DNA of 64,000 nt from Demequina silvatica (GCF_000971215.1 NZ_BBMA01000003.1:1-64000), one strand, 5' to 3'; shown: positions 8,598-20,532, counted from the first letter of the stretch. The notes: a model not told the origin generated them from the sequence alone. Program-made: numbers and translations.

Positions 8598-9416
8598 GTG
8601 AGCTATCGACGTTCCAACCCTGTGCCTGGAGGCCGGCGCGAGCGCCGCACCCAGCGCGGCGTGCGGACCCGCGTGCTGACGCAGGTCGGCCTCGGAGTCG
8701 CCGTCGCATCGTTCGCCGTCGGCTCCATCGCCGCCGCAGCCGTGCCCGCCCTCACCGACGACCGCGAGGTCACCGCCCAGGCCGACCTCGCCGCCCTGCC
8801 CGAGATCGAGACGCAGAAGTCCGACGCCGCCGTCGTGAAGACGGAGACGAAGGAGGTCGCGATCAAGCCCGGCTCCGTCAAGCAGGACGACCCGGAGCTC
8901 GAGAAGGGCACCACCGAGGTGGTGACCGAGGGCGAGCCCGGCTCGCAGGTCATCACGTACGATGTCACCTACGTGGACGGCGTCGAGGTCTCGCGCGTCG
9001 AGACCCTCAAGCTCACGGTCGAGCAGCCCACCGACGAGGTCATCGCGGTCGGCACCATGACCGAGGAGGAGGCCGCCGCGGCCGCCGTCCCCGCCACGTC
9101 CTCCGTGTCGCCCGGCACCGCCCGCGCTCTCGGCCAGCAGATGGCCGCGGACATGTACGGCTGGACCGGCTCCGAGTGGTCGTGCCTCGACGCGCTTTGG
9201 GCCCGCGAGTCCGGCTGGAACCCGAACGCGCACAACCCGTATTCCGGCGCGCACGGCATCCCGCAGGCGCTGCCCGGTTCGAAGATGGCGACCGCGGGCT
9301 CCGACTGGGCGACCAACCCCGCCACCCAGATCAGCTGGGGCCTCAGCTACATCAGCGGCCGCTACGGCACCCCGTGCGGCGCATGGGGTCACTCCGAGTC
9401 CGTGGGCTGGTACTGA
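8598..9416 (+). CDS. Resuscitation-promoting-factor-like exported protein: G5 domain plus transglycosylase-like C-terminus
   Basis: About 272 residues. A basic N-terminus ([16 protein letters not shown]) is followed by a signal/anchor helix around [20 protein letters not shown], then a G5 domain (about residues 75-150, with [20 protein letters not shown]). The C-terminal domain resembles lytic transglycosylases and aggregation-promoting factors: [20 protein letters not shown] carries the catalytic-type Glu, followed by [14 protein letters not shown]. It probably cleaves or remodels peptidoglycan outside the membrane. GTG 8598 is chosen because AGAGGA lies 5-6 bases upstream; ATG 8541 in frame is an alternative. 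The context (tatD before, rsmA after) is that of rpfB. Confidence 0.85.
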   Translation: MSYRRSNPVPGGRRERRTQRGVRTRVLTQVGLGVAVASFAVGSIAAAAVPALTDDREVTAQADLAALPEIETQKSDAAVVKTETKEVAIKPGSVKQDDPELEKGTTEVVTEGEPGSQVITYDVTYVDGVEVSRVETLKLTVEQPTDEVIAVGTMTEEEAAAAAVPATSSVSPGTARALGQQMAADMYGWTGSEWSCLDALWARESGWNPNAHNPYSGAHGIPQALPGSKMATAGSDWATNPATQISWGLSYISGRYGTPCGAWGHSESVGWY

Positions 9417-9421
9417 CCCCG

Positions 9422-10279
9422 GTGGCCAGCCTCCTGGGTCCCACCGACATCCGCCTCCTCGCGCAGTCGCTCGACACCGCGCCCCACAAGAAGTGGGGAC
9501 AGAACTTCGTGGTCGACGCCGGCACGGTGCGCCGCATCGCGCGCCTGTCCGGCGTGGGCCCAGGCGACCGCGTGGTGGAGGTGGGTCCGGGGCTCGGATC
9601 CCTCACCCTCGCGCTGCTCGAGACGGGCGCGCACGTCACGGCCGTCGAGATCGACCCCGTGCTCGCGGGGGCGCTGCCGTCCACCATCGCTGAGCGCGCC
9701 CCCGAGGACGCGGAGCGGTTCGACGTCATCCACCAGGACGCGCTGCGCGTCGAGGAGCTGCCGTCGCCGCCGCGCGCGCTGGTCGCGAACCTTCCCTACA
9801 ACGTCTCCGTGCCGGTGATCCTGCACTTCCTCGAGACGTTCCCCACGCTCGAGCGGGTGCTGGTGATGGTGCAGGCCGAGGTGGCCGACCGCCTCGCCGC
9901 CCCTCCCGGCTCCCGCACCTACGGCGTCCCGTCCGCGAAGGCCGCCTGGTACTGCGACGTGCGTCGCGCGGGCGACGTGGGCCGCGCCGTGTTCTGGCCG
10001 GTGCCGCGCGTCGACAGCCGCCTGGTGCTCATGGAGCGCCGGGACGCGCCGTCCACCACGGCCTCCCGCGAGCAGGTGTTCGCGGTGGTCGACGCGGCGT
10101 TCTCGCAGCGCCGCAAGGCCCTCCGCGGCGCCCTGTCCGGCATCGCCGGCTCCGCCGCCGCGGCCGAGTCCGCGCTCCGCGCCGCGGGCATCGAGCCGCT
10201 CACCCGCGGCGAGCAGCTCACCATCGAGGACTTCTCACACATCGCCGAGGCCCTCGCCTCTGGCAGTCTGGGGTCATGA
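9422..10279 (+). CDS. rsmA: 16S rRNA (adenine1518/1519-N6)-dimethyltransferase
   Basis: A 285-residue KsgA-type enzyme that dimethylates A1518 and A1519 in helix 45 of 16S rRNA. The SAM-binding motif is [12 protein letters not shown], the acidic motif VEIDP follows, and the catalytic NLPY motif is in [13 protein letters not shown]. The C-terminal helical domain contains [12 protein letters not shown]. The GTG at 9422 lies 5 bp after the Rpf-like stop with only a weak ribosome-binding site, so translation may be coupled. The stop overlaps ispE by 4 bp (ATGA). Confidence 0.95.
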   Translation: MASLLGPTDIRLLAQSLDTAPHKKWGQNFVVDAGTVRRIARLSGVGPGDRVVEVGPGLGSLTLALLETGAHVTAVEIDPVLAGALPSTIAERAPEDAERFDVIHQDALRVEELPSPPRALVANLPYNVSVPVILHFLETFPTLERVLVMVQAEVADRLAAPPGSRTYGVPSAKAAWYCDVRRAGDVGRAVFWPVPRVDSRLVLMERRDAPSTTASREQVFAVVDAAFSQRRKALRGALSGIAGSAAAAESALRAAGIEPLTRGEQLTIEDFSHIAEALASGSLGS

Positions 10280-11208
10280 CCCGCACCGTCCGCGCGAAGG
10301 CGCCCGCCAAGGTGAACCTTCAGCTCACCGTCGGGCCGCGCAGGGCGGACGGCTACCACCCCCTGGTCACCGTGTTCCAGGCGCTGGACCTGTGGGAGGT
10401 GGTCGAGGCCACCCCGCGCACCGACGGCGAGATCACGCTCGCGGTCGAGGTCGCCGCCGGATCGCCCGTGGACGCCGCGGGCGTGCCGCTCGACCACACC
10501 AACCTCGCGTGGAAGGCCGCCGAGCTGCTCGCGCGCACCTTCGGCATCACCGACGGCGTGGACCTGCGCATCCTCAAGGGCGTGCCCACCGCCGGCGGCA
10601 TGGCGGGCGGCTCGGCCGATGCGGCGGCCGCCCTGGTCGCCTGCGCGGAGGCCTGGGACACGGGCGCCACGCGGGGCGAGCTGGCGGCCATGGCCGCGCG
10701 CCTGGGCGCCGACGTCCCGTTCAGCCTGCACGGCCACACCGCCGTCGGGCTCGGCCGCGGCGACGAGCTCACCCCGGCCATGTCCCACGGCGAGTTCCAC
10801 TGGGTCCTCGCGACCCAGACCGAGGGGCTGTCCACCCCCGCGGTGTTCCAGGAGTTCGACCGCCGCCTCGAGGCCCGCGAGCAGGCCGCCTCCGACTTCG
10901 AGGTCGACGGCGCGATCATGCGTGCCCTCATGGCCGGAGACGCCGTCGCGCTGGGTCAGTCTCTGCTCAACGACCTCGAGGGCCCGGCGCTGTCGCTCAT
11001 GCCGCGCCTCGAGGAGGTGCTCGACGCCGCCGAGGCCGCGGAGGCGTGCGGCGCGATCGTGTCCGGCTCCGGACCCACGGTCGCTGCGCTCGCGCGGTCC
11101 CGCCAGCACGCGCTGGCGATCGCGGCGCACCTGCGCGCGTCGAAGGTGGCCGATGCGGTGCTCACCGCCTCCGGCCCCGCGTCCGGGACCATGCTGGTCC
11201 AGGAGTAG
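10276..11208 (+). CDS. ispE: 4-diphosphocytidyl-2-C-methyl-D-erythritol kinase
   Basis: A 310-residue GHMP kinase that phosphorylates CDP-ME in the non-mevalonate isoprenoid pathway. The N-terminus has [11 protein letters not shown], the ATP loop is [17 protein letters not shown] (about residues 100-116), and the C-terminal GHMP motif is [13 protein letters not shown]. The ATG overlaps the rsmA stop by 4 bp. The cluster tatD/rpf/rsmA/ispE is conserved across Actinomycetota. Confidence 0.95.
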   Translation: MTRTVRAKAPAKVNLQLTVGPRRADGYHPLVTVFQALDLWEVVEATPRTDGEITLAVEVAAGSPVDAAGVPLDHTNLAWKAAELLARTFGITDGVDLRILKGVPTAGGMAGGSADAAAALVACAEAWDTGATRGELAAMAARLGADVPFSLHGHTAVGLGRGDELTPAMSHGEFHWVLATQTEGLSTPAVFQEFDRRLEAREQAASDFEVDGAIMRALMAGDAVALGQSLLNDLEGPALSLMPRLEEVLDAAEAAEACGAIVSGSGPTVAALARSRQHALAIAAHLRASKVADAVLTASGPASGTMLVQE

Positions 11209-11237
11209 GGGGTCCGGGGCGGCTCCGTCGCCCCGGC

Positions 11238-11633
11238 TCAGGCGCCCGGCTTGGCCTTCAGCGCGTCGCGGATCTCCGTGAGGAGCTCGATCTCGGTGGG
11301 CGCTACCGGCTCGTCGGGCGCGGGCTCGTCCTTCTTGCGGCGCTCGGCGAGCTTGTTGAGCGGCATCACGATGAGGAAGTAGATCGCGGCGGCGACGGTG
11401 AGGAACGTGAACACCGCGTCGAGCACCAGGCCGAGCGAGAACTGCGCGCCGTTGATCTGGAAGTTGCCCACGCTCGTGAGGTCGGGCTCGCCGAAGACCG
11501 CCGCGATGAGCGGGTTGATGATCCCGTCGACGATCGCCGTGACCACCGCCGTGAACGCGGTGCCGATGACCACCGCGACCGCGAGGTCGACCACGTTGCC
11601 TCGAGTGATGAACTCCTTGAAACCCTGGATCAC
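11238..11633 (-). CDS. mscL: Large-conductance mechanosensitive channel
   Basis: A 131-residue MscL protein that opens under membrane tension to release osmolytes. The N-terminal amphipathic helix and TM1 are in MIQGFKEFITRGNVVDLAVA with VVIGTAFTAVVTAIV. A periplasmic loop follows, then TM2 (FLTVAAAIYFLIVMPLNKL) and a charged C-terminal helix bundle with an Asp/Glu/Pro linker. The GTG start at 11633 has GGAGGG upstream. It is transcribed alone on the minus strand, convergent with ispE. Confidence 0.95.
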   Translation of the reverse strand: MIQGFKEFITRGNVVDLAVAVVIGTAFTAVVTAIVDGIINPLIAAVFGEPDLTSVGNFQINGAQFSLGLVLDAVFTFLTVAAAIYFLIVMPLNKLAERRKKDEPAPDEPVAPTEIELLTEIRDALKAKPGA

Positions 11634-11678
11634 TGGCGTTCCCTCCGGTCGAGCGCGCCCGGGGCGGCGCGCCCCGTC

Positions 11679-11706
11679 AATCTATAACGACGTCCGGCCA
11701 GGTCAA
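11679..11706 (-). promoter_or_regulatory. Predicted promoter of mscL
   Basis: On the minus strand TTGACC (11706-11701) and TAGATT (11684-11679) are spaced 16 nt. This gives a leader of about 40 nt with a GC-rich hairpin before the GGAGGG site. A copy of the dispersed 12-mer abuts the -35 element. Confidence 0.5.
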
Positions 11707-11718
11707 GGGGACGATGCG
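11707..11718 (+). repeat. Dispersed 12-mer, exact intergenic copy
   Basis: GGGGACGATGCG between the tetR stop and the mscL promoter. The next bases, CGGGTTCAG, run into the tetR stop codon, and the same arrangement recurs at 61141. Confidence 0.85.
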
Positions 11719-11723
11719 CGGGT

Positions 11724-12356
11724 TCAGTCCTCCGGCAGGTCCGGCCGGCGCTCGAGCGAGGACAGGCCGTTCCAGGCGAGGTTGACCATGTGCGAGGCGA
11801 CCACCTGCTTCGAGGGCTCCCGCACCTCGGCCCAGTGCTGTCCGGCGAGCGCGACCATGCCGACGAGCATCTGCGAGTAGACGGGCGCGACGGCGGGGTC
11901 GAGGCCGCGCTTGCGGAACTGATCGCCCAGGAGCCCCTCGACCTGCGCGGAGACGTCGCCGAGGAGCGAGGAGAAGGTGCCGGAGGCCTGCGCGACGGGG
12001 GAGTCGCGCACCAGGATGCGGAAGCCGTCGGGCGACTTCTCGATGTAGCCCAGCAGTGCGAGCGCCGCGCGCTCGACCAGCTGGCGCGGGTGGGCCTTGG
12101 TCGCCAGCGCCCCGCTCAGCGCCCCCAGGAGCGCCTCGACCTCGCGGTCGACGATCACGGCGTACATGCCCTCCTTGCCGCCGAAGTGCTCGTAGACCAC
12201 GGGCTTGGACACGTCCGCGCGGGAGGCGATCTCCTCGACCGAGGTGCCCTCGAAGCCCTTCTCCGCGAACAGCGCGCGTCCCACGGTGAGCAGCTGCTCG
12301 CGGCGCTCGCGCGCGGTCATGCGGGAGCGGGGGCTGCGGCGGGGTTCGACGGTCAC
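11724..12356 (-). CDS. TetR/AcrR family transcriptional regulator
   Basis: A 210-residue regulator. The N-terminal helix-turn-helix (about residues 15-60) has GRALFAEKGFEGTSVEEIAS followed by the recognition helix VSKPVVYEHFGGKEGMYAV. The C-terminal ligand domain is unassigned. The equivalent position in mycobacteria also holds a TetR gene near glmU and mfd. GTG 12356 has no clear ribosome-binding site but a CACACT hexamer 6 nt upstream, so it may be leaderless; ATG 12320 is an alternative start. The target genes are unknown, and no transporter is divergent from it. Confidence 0.9.
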   Translation of the reverse strand: MTVEPRRSPRSRMTARERREQLLTVGRALFAEKGFEGTSVEEIASRADVSKPVVYEHFGGKEGMYAVIVDREVEALLGALSGALATKAHPRQLVERAALALLGYIEKSPDGFRILVRDSPVAQASGTFSSLLGDVSAQVEGLLGDQFRKRGLDPAVAPVYSQMLVGMVALAGQHWAEVREPSKQVVASHMVNLAWNGLSSLERRPDLPED

Positions 12357-12427
12357 GGCTCAAGTGTGCCGCGAATCCTGGCAGACTTGACGCCCGGGTG
12401 CGGCGCGCCTCGAGCCTGCCGCCCCGT

Positions 12428-12499
12428 TCCGCCCTGGTGTAACGGCAGCATGCGGGCCTTTGGAGCCCTGCGGTAGAGGTTCGAATCCTCTGGGCGGAG
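12428..12499 (+). tRNA. tRNA-Gln (anticodon UUG)
   Basis: A 72-nt cloverleaf. The acceptor stem is TCCGCCC (12428-12434) with GGGCGGA (12492-12498) and discriminator G. The anticodon loop CTTTGGA gives anticodon TTG. The T arm is AGAGG-TTCGAAT-CCTCT. CCA is not encoded. It sits just upstream of glmU. Confidence 0.95.
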
Positions 12500-12546
12500 C
12501 GGCTCGGGCCGGGACCACCGCGGGCGTGGGGCCGTTCACCGAACGT

Positions 12547-12552
12547 TAGACT
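12547..12552 (+). promoter_or_regulatory. -10 hexamer TAGACT upstream of glmU
   Basis: GTTAGACT ends 54 bp before the glmU start. The same GTTAGACT occurs upstream of eno, and CTAGACT upstream of the BI-1 gene. The -35 element is not recognisable. Confidence 0.45.
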
Positions 12553-12606
12553 TGGCCGGACCGACCTTCCTGCCCCCGCCGGGGGACCACCATGTGAGGA
12601 GACCAG

Positions 12607-14169
12607 GTGACCCCGACTCCACCCGCAGCCGTGATGATTCTGGCCGCAGGGGCGGGTACCCGCATGAGGTCCGCGACGCCCAAGGTGATGCACCGCATCG
12701 CCGGCCGCTCGCTCGTCGCCCACGCGCTCGCCGCGGCGGCGGAGCTCGAGCCCGGCCGCACGGTGGTGGTGGTCCGCCACGAGCGCGAGGCCGTCGCGGC
12801 GCACGTCACCGAGGTCGCCCCCCACGCCCTGATCGCCGACCAGGACCCGGTCCCGGGCACCGGCAGCGCGGTGCGTTGCGGGCTGTCGACGCTCGACGCG
12901 ACCACCGTCGCCGCCGCGGTCGCGGCCGGCGGCGCGGACATGGCGCACCTCGACAGCCAGGTCCAGGGCTCGGTGGTGGTGACCAGCGGCGACGTGCCGC
13001 TGGTCGACGGCGCCCTGCTCGGCGCGCTCGTCGCCGCCCACCAGGACCAGGCCAACGCCGTCACCGTGCTCACCGCGGAGGTGCCGGACGCGACCGGCTA
13101 CGGGCGCATCGTCCGTGACGGCGCGGGCGCCGTCACCCGGATCGTGGAGCACAAGGACGCCTCCGCCGAGGAGCGCGCGATCCGCGAGATCAACGCCGGC
13201 ATCTATGTGTTCGACGCCGCCGCGCTGCGCGACGCGCTCGCGCACCTCACCACCGACAACGCGCAGGGCGAGCTCTACCTCACGGACGTGCTCGCGCTGG
13301 CGCGCGAGGCGGGCGGCCGCGTGGGCGCGCTGGTCGCGCCCGAGGCCTCCGCGGTCGAGGGCGTCAACGACCGCGTGCAGCTCGCCGCGGCGGGCGCGGC
13401 CCTCAACCGCCGCATCGTCGACGGCTGGATGCGCGCAGGCGTGACCATCGTCGACCCGGCCACCACCTGGATCGACGCGGACGTCGAGCTCGAGGCGGAC
13501 GTGACCGTCCTGCCCGGCACCCAGCTGCACGGCGCGACGTTCGTCGCCGCCGGCGCCACGGTGGGCCCCGACACCACGCTCACCGACGTCGAGGTGGGCG
13601 AGGGCGCGACCGTCACCCGTGTGCACGGCTCGCTCGCGAAGATCGGTCCCGGCGCCACCGTGGGCCCGTTCACGTACCTGCGCCCCGGCACCATCCTGGG
13701 CAAGAAGGGCAAGATCGGCGCGTTCGTCGAGACCAAGAACGCGGAGATCGGCGCGCACTCGAAGGTGCCGCACCTCAGCTACGTCGGGGACGCCACCGTG
13801 GGCGAGCACTCGAACGTGGGCGCGGGGTCGATCTTCGTCAACTACGACGGCGTGACCAAGTCCCGTTCGGAGGTGGGCGACCACGTCCGCATCGGCTCGG
13901 ACAACACGCTCATCGCGCCGGTGCAGATCGGCGATGGCGCCTACACCGGTGCCGGCGCGATCATCCGACACGATGTGCCCGCGGGAGCGCTCGCGCTCAA
14001 CGCGGTCTCGCAGCAGGTGGTCGAGGGGTGGGTCGAGCGTCGCCGCCCCGGCACGCCGTCCGCCGAGGCCGCCCGTGCTGCACAGGACGCAGACACCGCC
14101 CGCGGACTATCGTCGGGGGCACAGGAGGAGCGTGCGGCTGCCGCCGCCGACCACAAGGGAGAAGCATGA
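12607..14169 (+). CDS. glmU: Bifunctional GlcNAc-1-phosphate uridyltransferase / glucosamine-1-phosphate acetyltransferase
   Basis: A 520-residue enzyme making UDP-GlcNAc for peptidoglycan. The N-terminal pyrophosphorylase domain begins with ILAAGAGTRMRSATPKVMH and has the metal site around TSGDVPLV. The C-terminal left-handed beta-helix acetyltransferase (about residues 270-470) contains RPGTILGKKGKIGAFVETKN and the catalytic-type His in VPHLSYVGDA. A disordered Ala-rich tail of about 50 residues is longer than in E. coli GlmU. GTG 12607 follows a GAGGAGACC region. The stop overlaps the prs start by 4 bp (ATGA). Confidence 0.96.
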   Translation: MTPTPPAAVMILAAGAGTRMRSATPKVMHRIAGRSLVAHALAAAAELEPGRTVVVVRHEREAVAAHVTEVAPHALIADQDPVPGTGSAVRCGLSTLDATTVAAAVAAGGADMAHLDSQVQGSVVVTSGDVPLVDGALLGALVAAHQDQANAVTVLTAEVPDATGYGRIVRDGAGAVTRIVEHKDASAEERAIREINAGIYVFDAAALRDALAHLTTDNAQGELYLTDVLALAREAGGRVGALVAPEASAVEGVNDRVQLAAAGAALNRRIVDGWMRAGVTIVDPATTWIDADVELEADVTVLPGTQLHGATFVAAGATVGPDTTLTDVEVGEGATVTRVHGSLAKIGPGATVGPFTYLRPGTILGKKGKIGAFVETKNAEIGAHSKVPHLSYVGDATVGEHSNVGAGSIFVNYDGVTKSRSEVGDHVRIGSDNTLIAPVQIGDGAYTGAGAIIRHDVPAGALALNAVSQQVVEGWVERRRPGTPSAEAARAAQDADTARGLSSGAQEERAAAAADHKGEA

Positions 14170-15146
14170 ATGCCGTGATCTCGAACCCGAGCGAGCGTCG
14201 CCTCGTCCTCGCGGGCGGCCGGGCGCACCCGGAGCTCGCGGAGGCTGTCGCCAAGCACCTCGGGATCGACCTCCTGCCGACCACCGCGTACACGTTCGCG
14301 AACGGCGAGCTGTACGTCCGCTTCGGCGAGTCGGTGCGCGGCGCCGACGCGTTCGTGCTGCAGTCGCACGCGGCGCCCATCAACGAGGCGATCATGGAGC
14401 AGCTCATCATGGTGGACGCCATGAAGCGGGCCTCCGCCAAGCGCATCACCGTGATCATCCCGAGCTACGGCTACGCCCGTCAGGACAAGAAGCACAAGGG
14501 CCGCGAGCCCATCTCCGCGCGCCTCATGGCGGACCTGTTCAAGACGGCCGGCGCGGACCGCGTCATGTCGGTGGACCTGCACACCGCGCAGATCCAGGGC
14601 TTCTTCGACGGCCCGGTCGATCACCTGTGGGCCATGCCGATGCTCGCGGACTACGTCAAGAGCCGCACCTCGCCCGGCAACCTCACCATCGTGTCCCCGG
14701 ACGCGGGCCGCGTCCGCCTCGCGGACCAGTGGTCGGACCACCTGGGCGCGCCCCTCGCGATCATCCACAAGCGTCGCGACCCGTCGGTCCCGAACCAGGT
14801 CAAGGTCCACGAGCTCGTCGGTGAGGTCAAGGGCCGCACCTGCGTGCTGGTCGACGACATGATCGACACCGGCGGCACCATCGTCCAGGCCGCGGAGGCG
14901 CTGTTCGAGAACGGCGCCAAGGACGTCATCGTCGCCTCGACGCACGGCCTGCTCTCGGGCCCCGCCGTCGAGCGCCTGTCGAAGTCGGGCGTCTCCGAGG
15001 TGGTCATCACCGACACGCTGCCCATCTCCGAGGAGAAGCAGTTCGACAAGCTCACCATCCTGTCGATCGCGCCGCTGATCGCGCGCGCGGTCCGCGAGGT
15101 CTTCGACGACGGCTCGGTCACCTCGCTGTTCGACGGCGGCGTCTGA
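14166..15146 (+). CDS. prs: Ribose-phosphate pyrophosphokinase (PRPP synthase)
   Basis: A 326-residue enzyme that makes PRPP from ribose-5-phosphate and ATP for nucleotide, His and Trp synthesis. Hallmarks are the ATP-binding flexible region SYGYARQDKKHKGREPISA, the catalytic-type His in DLHTAQIQGFF and the PRPP loop VLVDDMIDTGGTI near residue 220. ATG 14166 overlaps the glmU stop and has AAGGGAGAAG upstream. A strong terminator follows. glmU-prs is the usual actinobacterial pair. Confidence 0.96.
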   Translation: MNAVISNPSERRLVLAGGRAHPELAEAVAKHLGIDLLPTTAYTFANGELYVRFGESVRGADAFVLQSHAAPINEAIMEQLIMVDAMKRASAKRITVIIPSYGYARQDKKHKGREPISARLMADLFKTAGADRVMSVDLHTAQIQGFFDGPVDHLWAMPMLADYVKSRTSPGNLTIVSPDAGRVRLADQWSDHLGAPLAIIHKRRDPSVPNQVKVHELVGEVKGRTCVLVDDMIDTGGTIVQAAEALFENGAKDVIVASTHGLLSGPAVERLSKSGVSEVVITDTLPISEEKQFDKLTILSIAPLIARAVREVFDDGSVTSLFDGGV

Positions 15147-15168
15147 CCACCTCGTACCAGTCGTGCCC

Positions 15169-15209
15169 GGACGGGGCCCGTGCATCAGGACGATGCGCGG
15201 GCCCCGTCC
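15169..15209 (+). terminator. Strong hairpin after prs, built partly from the dispersed repeat
   Basis: GGACGGGGCCCG (15169-15180) pairs perfectly with CGGGCCCCGTCC (15198-15209). Inside it TGCATC (15181-15186) pairs with GATGCG (15192-15197), giving an 18-bp stem and an AGGAC loop. The right arm contains GGACGATGCGCGGG, a one- or two-mismatch copy of the 12-mer, and the left arm resembles an inverted degenerate copy. No T-tract is present, as is usual at high G+C. Confidence 0.7.
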
Positions 15210-15244
15210 CGCGTGAGGCGACGCCTGGGCCTTAGGTCACCCCG

Positions 15245-15256
15245 CGCATCGTCCCC
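15245..15256 (-). repeat. Dispersed 12-mer, exact intergenic copy
   Basis: CGCATCGTCCCC between the prs terminator and hppA, preceded by CCCGCG. It is 53 bp before the hppA start. Confidence 0.85.
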
Positions 15257-15308
15257 GCGCCCCTAGCCTGCGAGGAGGTCCCCAGACCGGCATCTCCCAG
15301 GGGTAAGA

Positions 15309-17806
<2,498 letters not shown>

Positions 17807-17807
<1 letters not shown>

Positions 17808-18859
17808 TGGCGGGCATCGCGATCCTCGGGGGCGGCGTGACCGTCGCCGACGGTCGCGTCGCGGGGCACGATGCGGGGGCCACCCTGGTGCGCCGCCTCC
17901 AGCGGCTGTTCCCGGGGGCCTCCCTCATCGGCCCTCGGGCGCAGCGGGCGGGCGGCTTCGACGTGGTGCCGCTCGAGCTGGTCGACCCGCGCGAGACCGT
18001 GGTCATCAACATGGACGTGGTGGACTCGCCCACGGTGTGGCGGACGCTCGCCGCGAGCGGCGCGGAGCCGCGGATCGCGAACTTCGTGTGGTGGAACACC
18101 TCGCAGTTCACGCACCCGGTCCAGCGTGCCTCGCTCGCGCTGTCCTGCGCGCTGTTCCCGACGTTCGCGAACTCGTACCGCACGGCCACCGAGGTGCGGG
18201 AGATCGTGTTCTCGCTGACCGTGCCGCAGCTGGCCGAGCGGGCCCGGATCGACTGGGCGAACCTGGGCATCCGGCTCGACCACGTGCAGCCGCGGGAGGA
18301 CCCGGCCATCCCCGTGGTGCTCTATCCGGCGATCCGCCTGTCGGAGCGCAAGCAGCCGCAGCTGTTCCTCGATGTGGTCGAGCGGGTCCACCGGCGCACG
18401 CCCATCCGGGTGGAGATGAGGCTTCAGGAGTCGCACCTCATCTCGGAGAAGGCGATCGCGCTGTCCCGCAAGGACTGGGCCTGGGTGGGTCCGGTCACCG
18501 CCACCCGCGAGGACTACTACTACCGGCTCGCCCGCACCACGGCGTTCCTCGCGACCGCGCGCGACGAGTCCTACGGGCTCGAGTACGTCGAGGCGATGGT
18601 CGCCGGCGCGGTGGGCGTGTTCCCCGACCGGCCCTGGGCACGCGCGCTGCTGCCCGACGGCTATCCGCTGCTGTACGCGGACGCCTCCGAGGCGGAGGAG
18701 CTGCTGCTGCGCGCCGTCACGGATCCGCGCGGCTGCCGCGCGGAGCTCGACCGCGTCGCCGGCGGCGACTTCGTGGCGTGGCTGCGCGGCCGCCACGACG
18801 ACACCGAGTTCGAGGAGCGCTTCGCGGCCGCGATCAGGCGGTGGTTCCGCGAGGGGTGA
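17807..18859 (+). CDS. GT4-like glycosyltransferase (GT-B fold), substrate unknown
   Basis: A 350-residue soluble protein. The C-terminal half looks like a GT-B nucleotide-sugar domain. YPAIRLSERKQPQLFLDVVE resembles the start of the donor domain, and DESYGLEYVEAMVAG carries the E-x7-E signature of family 4 glycosyltransferases. The N-terminal half has no clear signature. The ATG overlaps the hppA stop (TGATG), so translation is coupled, but no shared function with the pyrophosphatase is known. Acceptor and sugar are not predictable. Convergent with the PAP2 gene. Confidence 0.65.
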
Positions 18860-18866
18860 CGATGCG

Positions 18867-19565
18867 TCAGCGGGCGGCGGACGCTCCGGCAGTCGGGGCG
18901 TCGGTGGTCGCCCGGGTGGGCGTGGGCCACCAGGTCCACGCGATCAGCGCGCACGTGACGCCGACGGCGAGGCCCGCGATGACGTCGGTGGGGTGGTGCA
19001 TGCCGCGGTAGACGCGCGCGACCGCCACGCCCACCGGGACCAGCGCGCACACGACGATGACCGTCACACGCACGGTGCCGTTGCGGATCCGGGTGGCCAT
19101 GAGCGCGAAGGAGACGTAGACCGCGGTGGCGGCGCCCGTGTGGCCGCTGGGGAAGCTGGCGGTGGGCGGCGCGTGGTCGAGCTGGTCCACGTCCGGGCGG
19201 TCGCGGCCGATCACCGCGGAGCTGGTGAGGAACACGATCGCCTCGAGCGCGAGCGCGATGAGGGGTACGGCCGCGAACCACCATTGCCGCGTCTGCCACC
19301 ACACGATCCCCGACACCACCACCGCCGTGGCGATCACCACCAGGGTGGAGGCGGCCTCGGAGATCACCATCGTCGTGGCGTTCAACGCGGGCTCGCGCAG
19401 GTCCAAGAGGGTGCGGTTGAGCCCGTTCTCGGGGACGTCTGCGAGCAGCAGCCCCACACCCACGATCACGCCCCACAGCAGCGTGGCCGGCAGCAGCACG
19501 CGCACCGCGAGGGCGCGCGGCACGTCTCGAGCGGCGGGCGCCTGCGCGCCCGGACCGGACCTCAT
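18867..19565 (-). CDS. PAP2-family membrane phosphatase
   Basis: A 232-residue membrane protein of the type 2 phosphatidic acid phosphatase family. The three catalytic motifs are SSAVIGRDRPDVD (motif 1, Arg-Pro), SFPSGHTGAA (motif 2) and RVYRGMHHPTDVIAG (motif 3, Arg-His-Asp), placed between about five or six helices. Likely substrates are lipid phosphates such as undecaprenyl or phosphatidylglycerol phosphate. The ATG at 19565 shares one base with the stop of the upstream DUF1206 gene (TGATG), so the two are translationally coupled. Confidence 0.88.
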   Translation of the reverse strand: MRSGPGAQAPAARDVPRALAVRVLLPATLLWGVIVGVGLLLADVPENGLNRTLLDLREPALNATTMVISEAASTLVVIATAVVVSGIVWWQTRQWWFAAVPLIALALEAIVFLTSSAVIGRDRPDVDQLDHAPPTASFPSGHTGAATAVYVSFALMATRIRNGTVRVTVIVVCALVPVGVAVARVYRGMHHPTDVIAGLAVGVTCALIAWTWWPTPTRATTDAPTAGASAAR

Positions 19566-20365
19566 CACATCCTCGCGTAGCGGGCGCGGGCGAACGAGTA
19601 CAGGCCGTACGCGGCGAAGCCCAGGCCCACGAGCACCACGACCACCGGGCCGCCGGGTGCGCCCAGCAGCCACTCGACCGCGCCGTCGATGCCCTTGGCC
19701 TTCTGCGCGTTCGCGGTCAACGCCGCGGAGACGAACAGGATGCCCACCACGCCGAGCGCGACGCCCTTCGCGATGTAGCCGACCCTCCCGAGCCAGAGCA
19801 CGCCGGTGCCGAGCTCGCGGCCGGGCAGCGCCTTGAGATCCTCGAGGAACTTCTTCCGTGCGCCCTTCACCACGTGATAGATCGCGGCGCCGATGATGCC
19901 GACGCCCACCGCGCCCACGAGCGCGCGCCCCGCCGGCGCCTCCATGAGCGTGGCGGCGAAGCCCTGCGCCTGCTGATCGCCGTTCTTGCCTCCGGAGCCC
20001 ATCGCCACCGACGCGGCGGTGAACGCCAGCGCGACGTACATGACGGCCTTGCCGGCCGACTTCGCGCGGTCCTTGCCGTCGGCGCCGGCGCGGAACGCGT
20101 CCGCGAGCTGCCACAGGCCCAGCGCGAGGAAGGCGACCGCCGCCAGCCACAGCACCACGGTGCCGGCGGGGTTGTCGCCCACGCTCGCGAGGGCGTGGGT
20201 CTGGTCCGCCTCGGCGTTCGACCCGAGGCCGATCCGGACGATGAGGAAGCCGAGCACCAGGTGGAGGACGCCGGAGACGGCGTAGCCCGCTCGGGCCGCC
20301 TTCTCCCACACGTCGCCGGAGGTGCCGGAACGGGCACTGCTCGTCGCTGAGGTCATGCCAGCCAC
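19565..20365 (-). CDS. DUF1206 family membrane protein
   Basis: A 266-residue protein made of three repeated pairs of transmembrane helices. Each repeat begins with a pattern like AGYAVSGVLHLVLGFLIVRI or VGYIAKGVALGVVGILFVSA, which is characteristic of DUF1206. Function is unknown. The reading frame opens at GTG 20365 (MAGMTSAT) with an ATG at 20356; neither has a clear ribosome-binding site, so the start is uncertain. It is coupled to the PAP2 phosphatase downstream. Confidence 0.85.
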   Translation of the reverse strand: MAGMTSATSSARSGTSGDVWEKAARAGYAVSGVLHLVLGFLIVRIGLGSNAEADQTHALASVGDNPAGTVVLWLAAVAFLALGLWQLADAFRAGADGKDRAKSAGKAVMYVALAFTAASVAMGSGGKNGDQQAQGFAATLMEAPAGRALVGAVGVGIIGAAIYHVVKGARKKFLEDLKALPGRELGTGVLWLGRVGYIAKGVALGVVGILFVSAALTANAQKAKGIDGAVEWLLGAPGGPVVVVLVGLGFAAYGLYSFARARYARM

Positions 20366-20398
20366 AACTCGGGCGACGTCGCCGCCATTCCCGGCTGG

Positions 20399-20410
20399 CG
20401 CATCGTCCCC
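20399..20410 (-). repeat. Dispersed 12-mer, exact intergenic copy
   Basis: CGCATCGTCCCC between DUF1206 and rplY. It occupies the place of the -35 region for the TATAGT -10 at 20420. Confidence 0.85.
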
Positions 20411-20419
20411 TGCGCCAGG

Positions 20420-20425
20420 TATAGT
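20420..20425 (+). promoter_or_regulatory. -10 hexamer TATAGT for rplY
   Basis: GGTATAGTTC is a near-consensus -10 and is AT-rich for this region. It gives a leader of about 100 nt before the rplY ATG. The 12-mer copy lies about 10 bp upstream. Confidence 0.55.
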
Positions 20426-20532
20426 TCTCGGGTTCCTCGGCGAGGGAGGCCCTCGGGCTCTCCGTGATCGACGCGGCAGATGCGAGATGCCCTGCCTTGC
20501 CGTGGCCCCATCTGACGTCAGAGGAGAAACAC

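Noticed and set aside
17866..17877. GGCACGATGCGG in the glycosyltransferase gene as a repeat copy
   Set aside because: Mismatched inside the core, with no shared flank.
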